NCBI GenBank assembly: GCA_012797095.1
Contig: JAAZPS010000016.1
Span: forward strand, 1-12,598
Direction: 5' to 3'
Source: Bacillota bacterium
GTDB lineage: Bacteria; Bacillota; Dethiobacteria; DTU022
DNA: 12,598 bases
A program made the translations under genes and the position numbers. The notes below the pieces were generated by a model, which was not told the origin of the DNA, made no database searches, and saw nothing but the letters and a program-made list of their open reading frames with translations. Below are positions 1-5,446 of the stretch, one piece after another (position 1 is the stretch's first letter; the number at the start of each line of letters is the position of its first letter).

Positions 1-4
1 GTCA

Positions 5-169
5 ATGAGTGAAAAGGATCAGCAGAGGAAACAACTGTTACTGCGGATATCATCATCCCTCTGGAAAGAGCTGGCAGCCTGGGCGGAGGATGATTTCCGA
101 TCCATCAACGGCCAGATCGAATATCTGCTGACCGAATGCGTCAGGCAGCGCCGAAAAGGGAAACGGTAG
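5..169 (+). CDS. Small ribbon-helix-helix (Arc-like) DNA-binding protein
   Basis: This 54-residue protein begins with ATG at position 5. A short basic N-terminus is followed by a beta-strand-like segment (QLLLRIS, about residues 10-16) and two helices (SLWKELAAWAEDDF, then INGQIEYLLTECVRQRR). This is the pattern of Arc/MetJ ribbon-helix-helix repressors, and the strand-then-NGQIEYLL arrangement is common in small clostridial Arc-family proteins. Such proteins normally dimerise and bind operator DNA through the paired N-terminal strands. The window begins only 4 bases before the ATG, so no ribosome site can be seen and the true start could lie upstream. The gene is followed by the repeat-rich gap, and no clear terminator is visible. 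The target is unknown. The fold is fairly sure; the role as a regulator is inferred from the family. Confidence 0.72.
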   Translation: MSEKDQQRKQLLLRISSSLWKELAAWAEDDFRSINGQIEYLLTECVRQRRKGKR

Positions 170-229
170 GGGTGTGGTTATGTCTCCGGCCGTGGTTGTT
201 CGGTCCGGTGTCGCCCCGACTTGTATAAC

Positions 230-257
230 GAGATCCTTCGCTGCGCTCAGGATGACA
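230..257 (+). repeat. Copy of a dispersed intergenic element (TCCTTCGCTGCGCTCAGG type)
   Basis: The sequence GAGATCCTTCGCTGCGC followed by TCAGGATGACA matches, from memory, a short element found in intergenic DNA of many unrelated bacteria. Read on the other strand it is of the form TGTCATCCTGAGC...GAAGGATCTC. Its right half is the same text as the repeat unit of the adjacent tandem array, so this copy probably seeded the array. The identification rests on recollection rather than a search. Confidence 0.5.
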
Positions 258-348
258 GGAGGGCGCTCAGGATGATCGGGAAGGGCGCTCAGGATGATCG
301 GGAAGGGCGCTAAGGATGATCGGGAACGGCGCTCAGGGTGACCGGGGA

Positions 349-520
349 GGGCGCTCAGGATGAAAGGAGGGTGCTCAGGATGATCGGGAAGGGCGCTCAG
401 GGTGACCGGGGAGGGCGCTCAGGATGATCGGGAAGGGCGCTCAGGATGAAAGGAGGGTGCTCAGGATGATCGGGAAGGGCGCTCAGGGTGACCGGGGAGG
501 GCGCTCGGGATGATCGGGAA
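349..520 (+). repeat. 86-bp higher-order duplication inside the array
   Basis: Positions 349-434 and 435-520 are two copies of an 86-bp block (20+22+22+22 units). They differ at a single base in the fourth unit (CTCAGG versus CTCGGG). The 44-bp block 391-434 recurs exactly again at 521-564. Such near-identity between multi-unit blocks points to recent block duplication by slippage or unequal exchange. Confidence 0.88.
386..415 (+). repeat. Predicted G-quadruplex motif, recurring four times
   Basis: Where an ATGATCGGGAA unit is followed by a GTGACCGGGGA unit, the + strand reads GGG-N2-GGG-N6-GGG-N5-GGGG-A-GGG, which satisfies the G3N1-7 rule. Equivalent motifs occur at 472-501 and 516-545, and one with GGGG at its left end starts near 603 and ends at 633. 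A separate motif at 705-740 (GGGG-N6-GGGG-N7-GGG-N7-GGGGG) lies just after the array. Folding is a prediction only. Confidence 0.6.
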
Positions 521-700
521 GGGCGCTCAGGGTGACCGGGGAGGGCGCTCAGGATGATCGGGAAGGGTGCTAAGGATGACCGGGGAGGGTGCTCAGGATG
601 ATCGGGGAGGGCGCTCAGGGTGACCGGGGAGGGCGCTCAGGATGAAAGGAGGGCGCTCAGGATGACAGGAGGGCGCTCAGGAGATCGGGGAAGGCGCTCG

Positions 701-776
701 GGATGGGGAGTAATGGGGAAGCCCAGGGTGATGGCGGGGGCGTATGGATGGGGAGTAATGGGGAGGCGCCCAGGGT
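701..776 (+). repeat. Pair of about 30-bp direct repeats downstream of the array
   Basis: Positions 701-729 and 746-776 are imperfect direct repeats. They share the 19-base start GGATGGGGAGTAATGGGGA and the end GCCCAGGGT, and the second copy has a 2-bp insertion. They are a different family from the 20/22-bp units. The rest of the gap to 872 holds nothing I recognise apart from the ribosome site of the next gene. Confidence 0.8.
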
Positions 777-872
777 ATCAGGAAGCGGTCCCGTACTGGT
801 CGGGATGCCATGGCCGCAGGATAGGCCGGGGCAAATGGCGGGGATGGTGCACATGGAGGGAGGAGAAGAAAA

Positions 873-1079
873 ATGGGCTTTGCTGAAATTGTTGACCTTC
901 TGCTGAAACTGTGGCCCCTGCTGCTGCTGCAGCTGGCCCTGATGGTCTGGGCACTGATCGATCTGCTGCGCCGCCGCAGCACGCGGACTCTTTCCGTGCC
1001 GCTCTGGGCTGTGCTGATCATCGTCATAAACTTTTTTGGGCCGATCGCGTACTTTCTTTTCGGGAGGGTGGAACAGTGA
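873..1079 (+). CDS. PLDc_N-like small membrane protein (YxlE-like)
   Basis: This 68-residue protein has two predicted membrane helices, about residues 10-28 and 40-62, joined by a basic turn (LLRRRSTR). The second helix ends in NFFGPIAYFLFGR, the hallmark of the cardiolipin-synthase N-terminal domain family (PLDc_N). In Bacillus subtilis a protein of this family, YxlE, sits directly before the ATPase YxlF and permease YxlG. The order here is the same. The start is ATG at 873, preceded by GGAGGGAGGAG at about 856-866. The stop overlaps the GTG start of the ATPase (GTGA, 1076-1079), which implies translational coupling. YxlE has been linked to negative control of the extracytoplasmic sigma factor SigY, but no sigma factor gene is visible here, so the role is likely as an accessory subunit of the exporter. 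It has no lipase motif. Confidence 0.85.
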   Translation: MGFAEIVDLLLKLWPLLLLQLALMVWALIDLLRRRSTRTLSVPLWAVLIIVINFFGPIAYFLFGRVEQ

Positions 1080-2056
1080 AGGCCGTCGAGATCTGCGATC
1101 TTCAGAAAAGCTTTCGCGGGCACCGGGCCCTGCAGGGGATCACCCTGGAGGTACCCCGGGGGGCGGTTTACGGGTTTCTCGGGCCCAATGGCGCCGGGAA
1201 GACAACAGCGATCAAGATCCTGATGGGGCTGCTCAAGCCCTCCGGGGGAGGTGCCGCCCTGCTGGGGGAAAGGGTGCACCCCGGCCTTTCCCGGGGATTG
1301 AAAAGAAAGATCGGCTATCTGCCAGAGGATCCGGCCTTTCCCGAGGCTCTGACCGGTCTGGAGGTGCTCGAATTTGTCGGGTCGGTGAACGGGATCCCGC
1401 CCGGCGAGGCCCGGGCCCGGATCGAGCGGCTGCTGGACAGGTTCGATCTCAGCGCCGCCGCCGGGCGGCGAGTGGCCGGCTATTCCCGGGGGATGAAGCA
1501 GCGCCTCGGTCTGGCCAGCGTGCTCTTGCCCGGGCCGGCGCTCTATATTCTCGACGAGCCGGTCTCGGCCCTCGATCCCCTCGGACGGCTGGAGATCCTG
1601 GAGCTGCTCGCCTCGCTGCGCGGCGAAGCGACGGTCTTTTTTTCCAGCCACGTGCTCGCCGATGTTGAGCGGGTCTGCGATCATGTGGCCGTGCTGCATC
1701 GGGGCAGACTGCTGCTGCAGTCATCGCTGCAGCAGCTGCTCGAACGCTACCGGCGGCCCCGCTACCGGATCGGCTTTCGCAGCGGGGTGCCGGAGGGTCT
1801 GGCCGGGGAGCTGCGCCGCCAACCCTGGGTCCAACAGGTGGAGCTGATCCCCGGCGGGCTCGCCGTGGAGGCGGCACCGGTTGATCTGGCGCAGATGGAG
1901 GCGCAGCTGCTGCCCCTTGTGGTGGAATGCGGTGCGGCGGTCACCTCGTACGGGCGGGAGCAGGAAGATCTTGAGAAGATCTTCCTGAAACTGCTTCGCC
2001 AGGCCGGTTATCGCGAAAACGAAGGAGGTGCCGGCAGTGAAAGCGCTCTTCATTAA
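1076..2056 (+). CDS. ABC-2 exporter ATP-binding protein (YxlF-like)
   Basis: This 326-residue ATPase would energise export by the permease encoded next. Visible motifs are Walker A GPNGAGKTT (residues 36-44), a Q-loop position carrying Glu in YLPED (E84), a signature YSRGMKQRLGLA (136-147), Walker B LYILDEP (156-162), a D-loop SALDP, and the switch His in SSHVL (H192). The SRGMKQR signature and Glu Q-loop are typical of the ABC-2 (DrrA/NatA/YxlF) drug and antibiotic exporter class. The C-terminal 120 residues form the usual variable extension of that class. The start is GTG at 1076, with GGGAGG at 1062-1067 and in place to couple with the preceding stop. An ATG-less upstream extension of the frame to 911 was rejected because it lies inside the previous gene. 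The end overlaps the permease start by 20 bp. The substrate is unknown. Confidence 0.93.
   Translation: MKAVEICDLQKSFRGHRALQGITLEVPRGAVYGFLGPNGAGKTTAIKILMGLLKPSGGGAALLGERVHPGLSRGLKRKIGYLPEDPAFPEALTGLEVLEFVGSVNGIPPGEARARIERLLDRFDLSAAAGRRVAGYSRGMKQRLGLASVLLPGPALYILDEPVSALDPLGRLEILELLASLRGEATVFFSSHVLADVERVCDHVAVLHRGRLLLQSSLQQLLERYRRPRYRIGFRSGVPEGLAGELRRQPWVQQVELIPGGLAVEAAPVDLAQMEAQLLPLVVECGAAVTSYGREQEDLEKIFLKLLRQAGYRENEGGAGSESALH
2024..2029 (+). promoter_or_regulatory. Ribosome binding site that sets the permease start
   Basis: GGAGGT at 2024-2029 lies 7 bases before GTG 2037. The alternative in-frame GTG at 2028 overlaps this site itself and has no Shine-Dalgarno sequence of its own, so 2037 is preferred. 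Confidence 0.75.
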
Positions 2057-2810
2057 AGATATGCGCCAGCTCTGGCGCACCTTCCGGCTGCCGGCGCTGC
2101 TGCTGGCGGGGCTCTTCTTCGCCATCCTCGATCCCATCGGGGCAAAGTACCTGCCCCAGATCATGGAGCAGCTGATGCACGGCGCCGAGGGGATCTCCAT
2201 CATCATGCCGGAGCAGGGTCCGGAGGATGCCCTGATCAGTTTTCTCGGCAAAAATCTCTCCCAGATGGGGGCCTTCATCGTCATCCTGACTGCGATGGGC
2301 GCGGTGGCGGGGGAGCGGGAGCGGGGGATCAGTGCCTGGGTGCTCACCCGGCCCGTGGGCCGGCTGCCCTATTTCTGGTCCAAATTCGCCGCTTACTCCA
2401 CCGGAATCGTTTTGACAGTGAGCTCGGGAACATTCCTGGCGGCGCTCTACACCGCCTCGCTGATAGGGGCGCCGCCGATTATGCCGACCGTCTGGGGCGC
2501 CGTCTTCATGATCCTCTATCTGGAGCTCATTCTGGTGATTACCCTCAGCGCCTCGGCGCTGCTGCGCGGCCAGATCGCCGCCGGCGGAGCCTCCTTCGCC
2601 GCCCTGATGCTGCTCTGGCTGCCGCAACTTTTTCTGGAGCAGACGGAGGCGGCAAGATATATGCCCTACCGGCTCAGCTCGCTCATCGCTGCATTGCTGA
2701 AGGGGAGCGCCGCCCCGACGGATATCCTGCCGGCGTTGCCCGCTGTCTTCATCGTAGCCGCTGCCTTTCTCACCGCTGCTTCGCTTTCATTTCGCCGCGC
2801 GGAGCTGTAG
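2037..2810 (+). CDS. ABC-2 type permease (YxlG-like)
   Basis: This membrane protein of about 257 residues forms the channel part of the exporter. It starts VKALFIKDMRQLWR, the usual cytoplasmic N-terminus of ABC-2 permeases. It has about six hydrophobic segments, including LPALLLAGLFFAIL, AFIVILTAMGAVAG, FMILYLELILVITL and VFIVAAAFLTAASL. The motif GERERGISAWVLTRPVGR, about residues 91-108, is the conserved coupling loop of the family, where the chain contacts the ATPase. The gene overlaps the ATPase by 20 bp and is translated from GTG 2037. It is the last gene of the unit; the following 180 bp contain a small hairpin. The substrate cannot be read from sequence. Drug, peptide or lipid export are all possible. 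Confidence 0.9.
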   Translation: MKALFIKDMRQLWRTFRLPALLLAGLFFAILDPIGAKYLPQIMEQLMHGAEGISIIMPEQGPEDALISFLGKNLSQMGAFIVILTAMGAVAGERERGISAWVLTRPVGRLPYFWSKFAAYSTGIVLTVSSGTFLAALYTASLIGAPPIMPTVWGAVFMILYLELILVITLSASALLRGQIAAGGASFAALMLLWLPQLFLEQTEAARYMPYRLSSLIAALLKGSAAPTDILPALPAVFIVAAAFLTAASLSFRRAEL

Positions 2811-2839
2811 TATCGGGGGGATAAAATGATCTGCTCACC

Positions 2840-2857
2840 GCTGCTCATTCGAGCAGC
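2840..2857 (+). other. Short hairpin after the exporter operon
   Basis: GCTGCTC-ATTC-GAGCAGC forms a perfect 7-bp stem with a 4-base loop, 30 bases after the permease stop. No T-run follows, so it could be a weak or Rho-assisted terminator or an RNA-stabilising hairpin rather than an intrinsic terminator. Confidence 0.4.
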
Positions 2858-2992
2858 AGAAGGGTCTTAAGGAAGAGAATGTCCCATTTTACCGGGAGGT
2901 TATTTTTTCACAAAGGCAGGGTTATGCCGCTCTTTATCGAAATAGTCACATAAAGGTGAGGCTTGAGATAGACTATTCATCGGAGGGTTTTT

Positions 2993-3706
2993 GTGAATAA
3001 CGCCGAACGTTTTCTGAGTGCATATACCGGTATCGAGCAGAGCCTGAACAAGATCGTTGCTCCGGATCGTTTCATGAGATTCTTTGAACTGGTTCGCTGC
3101 GCCAGCCGGATTGCCCCGCTCGTCAGGCAGTACAAGGTTGACCTCCTGGAATTTGCCGAGCTGCGCAATGCCATTGTGCACAATCGAACCGATGGACGGA
3201 TCATTGCCGAGCCCGATGACGAGGCCGTGGCGGTCATTGAACGGATTGCCGCTCACCTGCTCGAACCGCCCCTGGTGCTGCCGCTTTTCAAAAAGAAGGT
3301 GCTGGCTGTGGGGATGAAGCAGCAGATCAGTGAGGCGGTCAAGATATTGTACCGCCGCTCCCTCTTTCAGCTCCCGGTCTCCGACAGGGGGGTCACGGTG
3401 GCTCTTCTCACCACCAATACGATCACCCGCTGGCTGGGAGAGTGCTACGAAAGGGAAAGCTTTCCCAGGGATGCCGCGGTGAAAGAGGTGCTGGAATATA
3501 CGGAGCATATCGACAATTTCAAGATCCTTGGGGCCGAAGCGACTTTATTCGAGGTTCAGGATCTTTTTTACCGGTATTATCAGCGGGGCAGAAAGCTTGA
3601 TGCCATTCTGCTCACCGACTCCGGCAGCCCGTCAGAGCCCCTCCTGGGTATCGTGACGATGCGGGATCTGCCTCTGGTTCAGAAAGCGCTGGCCAGGGCT
3701 ACTTGA
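2993..3706 (+). CDS. HEPN-like domain fused to a CBS-domain pair
   Basis: This 237-residue soluble protein starts at GTG 2993, with GGAGGG at 2982-2987. Residues 1-95 are helical and contain AELRNAIVHNR, where R58-N59-x3-H63 fits the Rx4-6H motif of HEPN nucleases and nucleotide-handling domains. Residues about 100-150 (VLAVGMKQQISEAVKILYRR...LPVSD...ALLTTNTITRWL) and 176-235 (ILGAEATLFEVQDLFYRYY...AILLTD...LLGIVTMRDLP) look like two tandem CBS domains, which usually bind AMP, ATP or related adenine ligands. The plausible reading is an adenine-nucleotide-sensing module that governs a HEPN module. The CBS call is good; the HEPN call rests mainly on one motif and helical character. A metallo-hydrolase gene follows after 13 bases, so the two are probably co-transcribed. 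No promoter was clear in 2811-2992. Confidence 0.68.
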   Translation: MNNAERFLSAYTGIEQSLNKIVAPDRFMRFFELVRCASRIAPLVRQYKVDLLEFAELRNAIVHNRTDGRIIAEPDDEAVAVIERIAAHLLEPPLVLPLFKKKVLAVGMKQQISEAVKILYRRSLFQLPVSDRGVTVALLTTNTITRWLGECYERESFPRDAAVKEVLEYTEHIDNFKILGAEATLFEVQDLFYRYYQRGRKLDAILLTDSGSPSEPLLGIVTMRDLPLVQKALARAT

Positions 3707-3719
3707 AAGGGGCATTCGG

Positions 3720-4526
3720 ATGATCAAGCATGATCGCTACGGCGAGATTGTTCAGCTGATGATGGGGCGCAAGATGAACGGGACCGTGCTTTACTGGACC
3801 GCCGCTTACCTGGTGGAGGGGCTGCTCATCGATACCGGCTGCGCCCATACCGCGGCGGAGCTCTGTCAGTTTCTCGGGGAAAAGGAGCTGGCCCTGGTGG
3901 TAAATACGCACCACCATGAAGATCATATCGGAGCCAACCTCGCTTTGCAGCAGCAGCGGGGGCTGCAGATCTACGCGCACCCGCTGGCAGTGCCGCTGAT
4001 CAACAGGCGCCTGCCGCTTCGCCAATACCAGGAGATGGTCTGGGGATATCCGGAGCCCTCTCAGGTGCTACCGGTTTCCGATACCATTGCCACCCGCAGC
4101 TACTCCTTTCAGGTTCTGGAAACACCGGGACATGCGTCCGACCATATCTCCCTGTTCGAGCCGGAGCAGGGCTGGTGCTTCAGCGGGGATCTCTTTGTTT
4201 CCGAGAATCAGAAGATGCTCCGCTCCGACGAGGATATTGACGGTATTATCGGGTCGCTGGAAAAACTGCTCTTGCTGCCGGTGAAAGAGCTGATCCTGTT
4301 TACCTCCATCGGCCGGGTCTTTACCGATGGGAAAAGCTCCATCCGCCGTTATCTGGGATATCTCGAGAGTCTGCGCGGGCAGGTTGACCGGCTCGCCGGC
4401 CGCTCTCTGGATCCTTCCGAGATCCGGGACCGTATCTTTGGCCGCGAGACCCGGCTGGCGGAGCTTACCGGGGGCCACTTCTCCGTGCTCAATCTGGTGG
4501 AGCAGCTCATGGGAGCGCAACAGTGA
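3720..4526 (+). CDS. Metallo-beta-lactamase-fold hydrolase with an altered last metal ligand
   Basis: This is a 268-residue MBL-fold protein. The metal motif HHHEDH (H64, H66, D68, H69), the second His in TPGHASDH (H138) and the bridging Asp in FSGDLFV (D157) are all present. The last ligand, normally the His of a PGHG-like turn near the C-terminal end of the core, is replaced: the matching segment reads LFTSIGRVFTDG, with I197 where His is expected. The enzyme may therefore hold one metal or a weakened second site. ATG 3720 has AAAGGGG 7 bases upstream, and the gene follows the HEPN/CBS gene closely. Glyoxalase II, lactonase or phosphodiesterase activity are all possible; the substrate is unknown. 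The gene faces the coat protein gene, with a palindrome between them. Confidence 0.88.
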   Translation: MIKHDRYGEIVQLMMGRKMNGTVLYWTAAYLVEGLLIDTGCAHTAAELCQFLGEKELALVVNTHHHEDHIGANLALQQQRGLQIYAHPLAVPLINRRLPLRQYQEMVWGYPEPSQVLPVSDTIATRSYSFQVLETPGHASDHISLFEPEQGWCFSGDLFVSENQKMLRSDEDIDGIIGSLEKLLLLPVKELILFTSIGRVFTDGKSSIRRYLGYLESLRGQVDRLAGRSLDPSEIRDRIFGRETRLAELTGGHFSVLNLVEQLMGAQQ

Positions 4527-4550
4527 GATCGCTCATCAGAGGGAAAGATA

Positions 4551-4576
4551 ACGGGACTGTCCTCGGACAGTCCCGT
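4551..4576. terminator. Perfect 26-bp palindrome between convergent genes
   Basis: ACGGGACTGTCC-TC-GGACAGTCCCGT is a perfect 12-bp stem. It lies 24 bases after the hydrolase stop and 35 bases beyond the end of the minus-strand coat gene. On the minus strand it is followed by TATCTTT, a weak U-tract; on the + strand there is none. It most likely acts as a terminator, better for the minus-strand transcript. Confidence 0.65.
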
Positions 4577-4590
4577 CACTACGCCGGCTG

Positions 4591-4609
4591 CCGCTGTCTG
4601 CTGCAGCGG
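4591..4609 (-). terminator. Small hairpin right after the coat gene stop
   Basis: CCGCTG and CAGCGG (6-bp arms, 7-base loop) lie just beyond the minus-strand stop codon at 4611-4613. There is no T-run on the minus side. It may assist the larger palindrome at 4551-4576. Confidence 0.3.
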
Positions 4610-4610
4610 T

Positions 4611-5087
4611 TTACTTGGGCTGATAGTAGCCCTTGCTCTGCATGTACTTGAAGATCCCCTCACCGTGCTGCTGCTCTTCTTTCTGGATATGGTTGAGCGT
4701 CTGGCGGATACTGGGGTCGATCATCTCGAAGATAGCGGTATCGTACGTCGCCGAAATATATTTTTCGGTGGAAAGCATATCCTGGCAGATTGCGGCGTCA
4801 TTTTGCTCACCCGAGGCGAGCGGTTTTTCAAGAACCCCGGAGGAACCCGGGGCCGGTGCGCTCTGCTGCGCCTGCTGAGCTGAACCCATATTCGGTTGTT
4901 GGCCCGCCAGGATCTGGTTGATTGTATCCAGATGCTGCTGCTCCTGACCGGCGTAAGCGGTAAAAAGCTGCTGCAGCTGCGGGTCCCCGGTCTGCCCTGC
5001 GTATGCGGTGTACTTCATGATGCAGAGCTCCTCATGAGATTTCTGGTCTTCCAGAAGAAGCCTTTCTTTCTGGGTTAACTGAACCAT
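4611..5087 (-). CDS. Spore coat protein, CotF-like (ferritin-like coat F family)
   Basis: This 158-residue protein has two similar helical halves: KSHEELCIMKYTAYAGQTGDPQL...QQHLDTINQIL (about 18-62) and ICQDMLSTEKYISATYDTAIFEM...QTLNHIQKEEQQHGEGIFKYMQSKGYY (about 101-156). They are joined by a Gln/Pro/Ala/Ser-rich linker. This is the pattern of coat F domain proteins found in endospore formers, which adopt a ferritin-like four-helix fold with scattered Glu and His. They are structural parts of the spore coat. The start MVQLTQKERLLLED at 5087 is chosen because AGGAGGTGATC (complement of 5094-5104) lies just upstream. The longer frame to 5129 would run through that ribosome site. Expression is probably from a late mother-cell sigma factor, but I could not place such a promoter. 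It is transcribed divergently from the channel gene. Confidence 0.88.
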   Translation of the reverse strand: MVQLTQKERLLLEDQKSHEELCIMKYTAYAGQTGDPQLQQLFTAYAGQEQQHLDTINQILAGQQPNMGSAQQAQQSAPAPGSSGVLEKPLASGEQNDAAICQDMLSTEKYISATYDTAIFEMIDPSIRQTLNHIQKEEQQHGEGIFKYMQSKGYYQPK

Positions 5088-5093
5088 CGATCG

Positions 5094-5104
5094 ATCACCT
5101 CCTC
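5094..5104 (-). promoter_or_regulatory. Strong ribosome binding site of the coat gene
   Basis: Read on the minus strand this is AGGAGGTGATC, a near-complete match to the 16S rRNA 3' end, 6 bases before the ATG. It decides the start at 5087. Confidence 0.8.
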
Positions 5105-5208
5105 TCCTAAAGCATTTGCAGGCCGTCACTTTTTATACCCTGATATCTGATCAAAAAGGGGGACCGGTTGATCTTGCCGCCGCGCTAGAGACGCACCGGG
5201 GCTCTTTT

Positions 5209-5226
5209 GTGACGCATTTACGTCAC
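5209..5226. promoter_or_regulatory. Dyad GTGACG-N6-CGTCAC, possible operator
   Basis: These are perfect 6-bp arms around CATTTA, centred 122 bp upstream of the coat start codon and about 190 bp before the sigma-54 start site. The half-site differs from the CCT-N6-AGG dyads, so a different regulator is likely. It resembles but does not match the Crp/Fnr spacing. Confidence 0.4.
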
Positions 5227-5295
5227 TTAAGGAACCCTTTTGGGCGAAAGGGGCCTTCCCCTCGGCCGTTTTGATTCTCACAGCGGAGAGATATT

Positions 5296-5342
5296 TCCTA
5301 AAAACAGGACATTTTGCGGACTATTCGCCTATTTTCAGGCGA
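5296..5342 (+). promoter_or_regulatory. Two CCT-N6-AGG dyads, candidate enhancer (UAS) of the sigma-54 activator
   Basis: TCCT-AAAAAC-AGGA (5296-5309) and TCGCCT-ATTTTC-AGGCGA (5325-5342) share the core CCT-N6-AGG. Their centres are 31 bp apart, about three helical turns, so both face the same side of the DNA. They lie about 107 and 76 bp before the inferred start site at 5409, a normal place for NtrC-family enhancer sites. An AT-rich stretch at 5349-5367 between them and the promoter could bend. The activator encoded at 10127-11665 is the likely binder (inference). Confidence 0.55.
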
Positions 5343-5382
5343 TCTGGATCTAATTAATAGGTTTATCGGTACTGTCGATCGC

Positions 5383-5398
5383 TGGCACGGATCTTGCA
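5383..5398 (+). promoter_or_regulatory. Sigma-54 (-24/-12) promoter of the channel operon
   Basis: TGGCACGGATCTTGCA matches the consensus TGGCAC-N5-TTGCW completely. GG lies at 5384-5385 (-25/-24) and GC at 5396-5397 (-13/-12), with the exact spacing. Transcription should start near G5409, giving a leader of about 38 bases to GTG 5447. Confidence 0.92.
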
Positions 5399-5446
5399 AC
5401 TATTAAAGGGTGCCTAGATAAAAAAAAGTGCAAGGAGGTTAGTGTT

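Larger units (their letters stand above)
241..700 (+). repeat. Tandem array of about 21 units of 20 or 22 bp
   Basis: I count 21 head-to-tail units plus a partial one, starting at 241, 261, 283, 305, 327, 349, 369, 391, 413, 435, 455, 477, 499, 521, 543, 565, 587, 609, 631, 651 and 671. The 22-bp form is GGGCGCTCAGG followed by RTGAYCGGGRA. The 20-bp form is GGGCGCTCAGG followed by ATGAMAGGA. The commonest variants are ATGATCGGGAA and GTGACCGGGGA, which tend to alternate. Unit lengths of 20 and 22 do not keep a reading frame, and no ribosome site or protein pattern fits, so the array is non-coding. The G content is strongly biased to the + strand. There are no spacers, so it is not a CRISPR array. 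It lies between the small repressor-like gene and the ABC exporter operon. Confidence 0.93.
5088..5446. other. Divergent intergenic control region
   Basis: This 359-bp gap separates the minus-strand coat gene from the channel gene. It holds the coat ribosome site (5094-5104), a GTGACG-N6-CGTCAC dyad (5209-5226), an AGGGG-CCTT-CCCCT inverted repeat (5249-5262), two CCT-N6-AGG dyads (5296-5309 and 5325-5342), an AT-rich stretch (5349-5367) and a sigma-54 promoter (5383-5398). No open frame here looks like a gene. Confidence 0.7.

Noticed and set aside
241..700. Possible CRISPR array
   Set aside because: Units are directly adjacent with no unique spacers, and no cas genes are present.
620..886. 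88-residue + strand open frame across the end of the repeat array
   Set aside because: The protein is Gly/Arg-rich repeat translation, the unit length does not preserve frame, and the frame overlaps the true start at 873.
677..1699. 340-residue minus-strand open frame
   Set aside because: It is antisense to the PLDc_N and ABC ATPase genes and runs into the repeat region. Its protein is low-complexity, without motifs or a ribosome site.
2028..2036. GTG 2028 as the permease start
   Set aside because: This GTG overlaps the GGAGGT ribosome site used for GTG 2037.
5088..5129. 14-residue N-terminal extension of the coat protein
   Set aside because: It would be translated through the AGGAGGTGATC site that serves ATG 5087.
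5209..5226. Crp/Fnr site
   Set aside because: TGTGA and TCAC are present, but the spacing is 10 rather than 6 bases, so it does not fit the family site.
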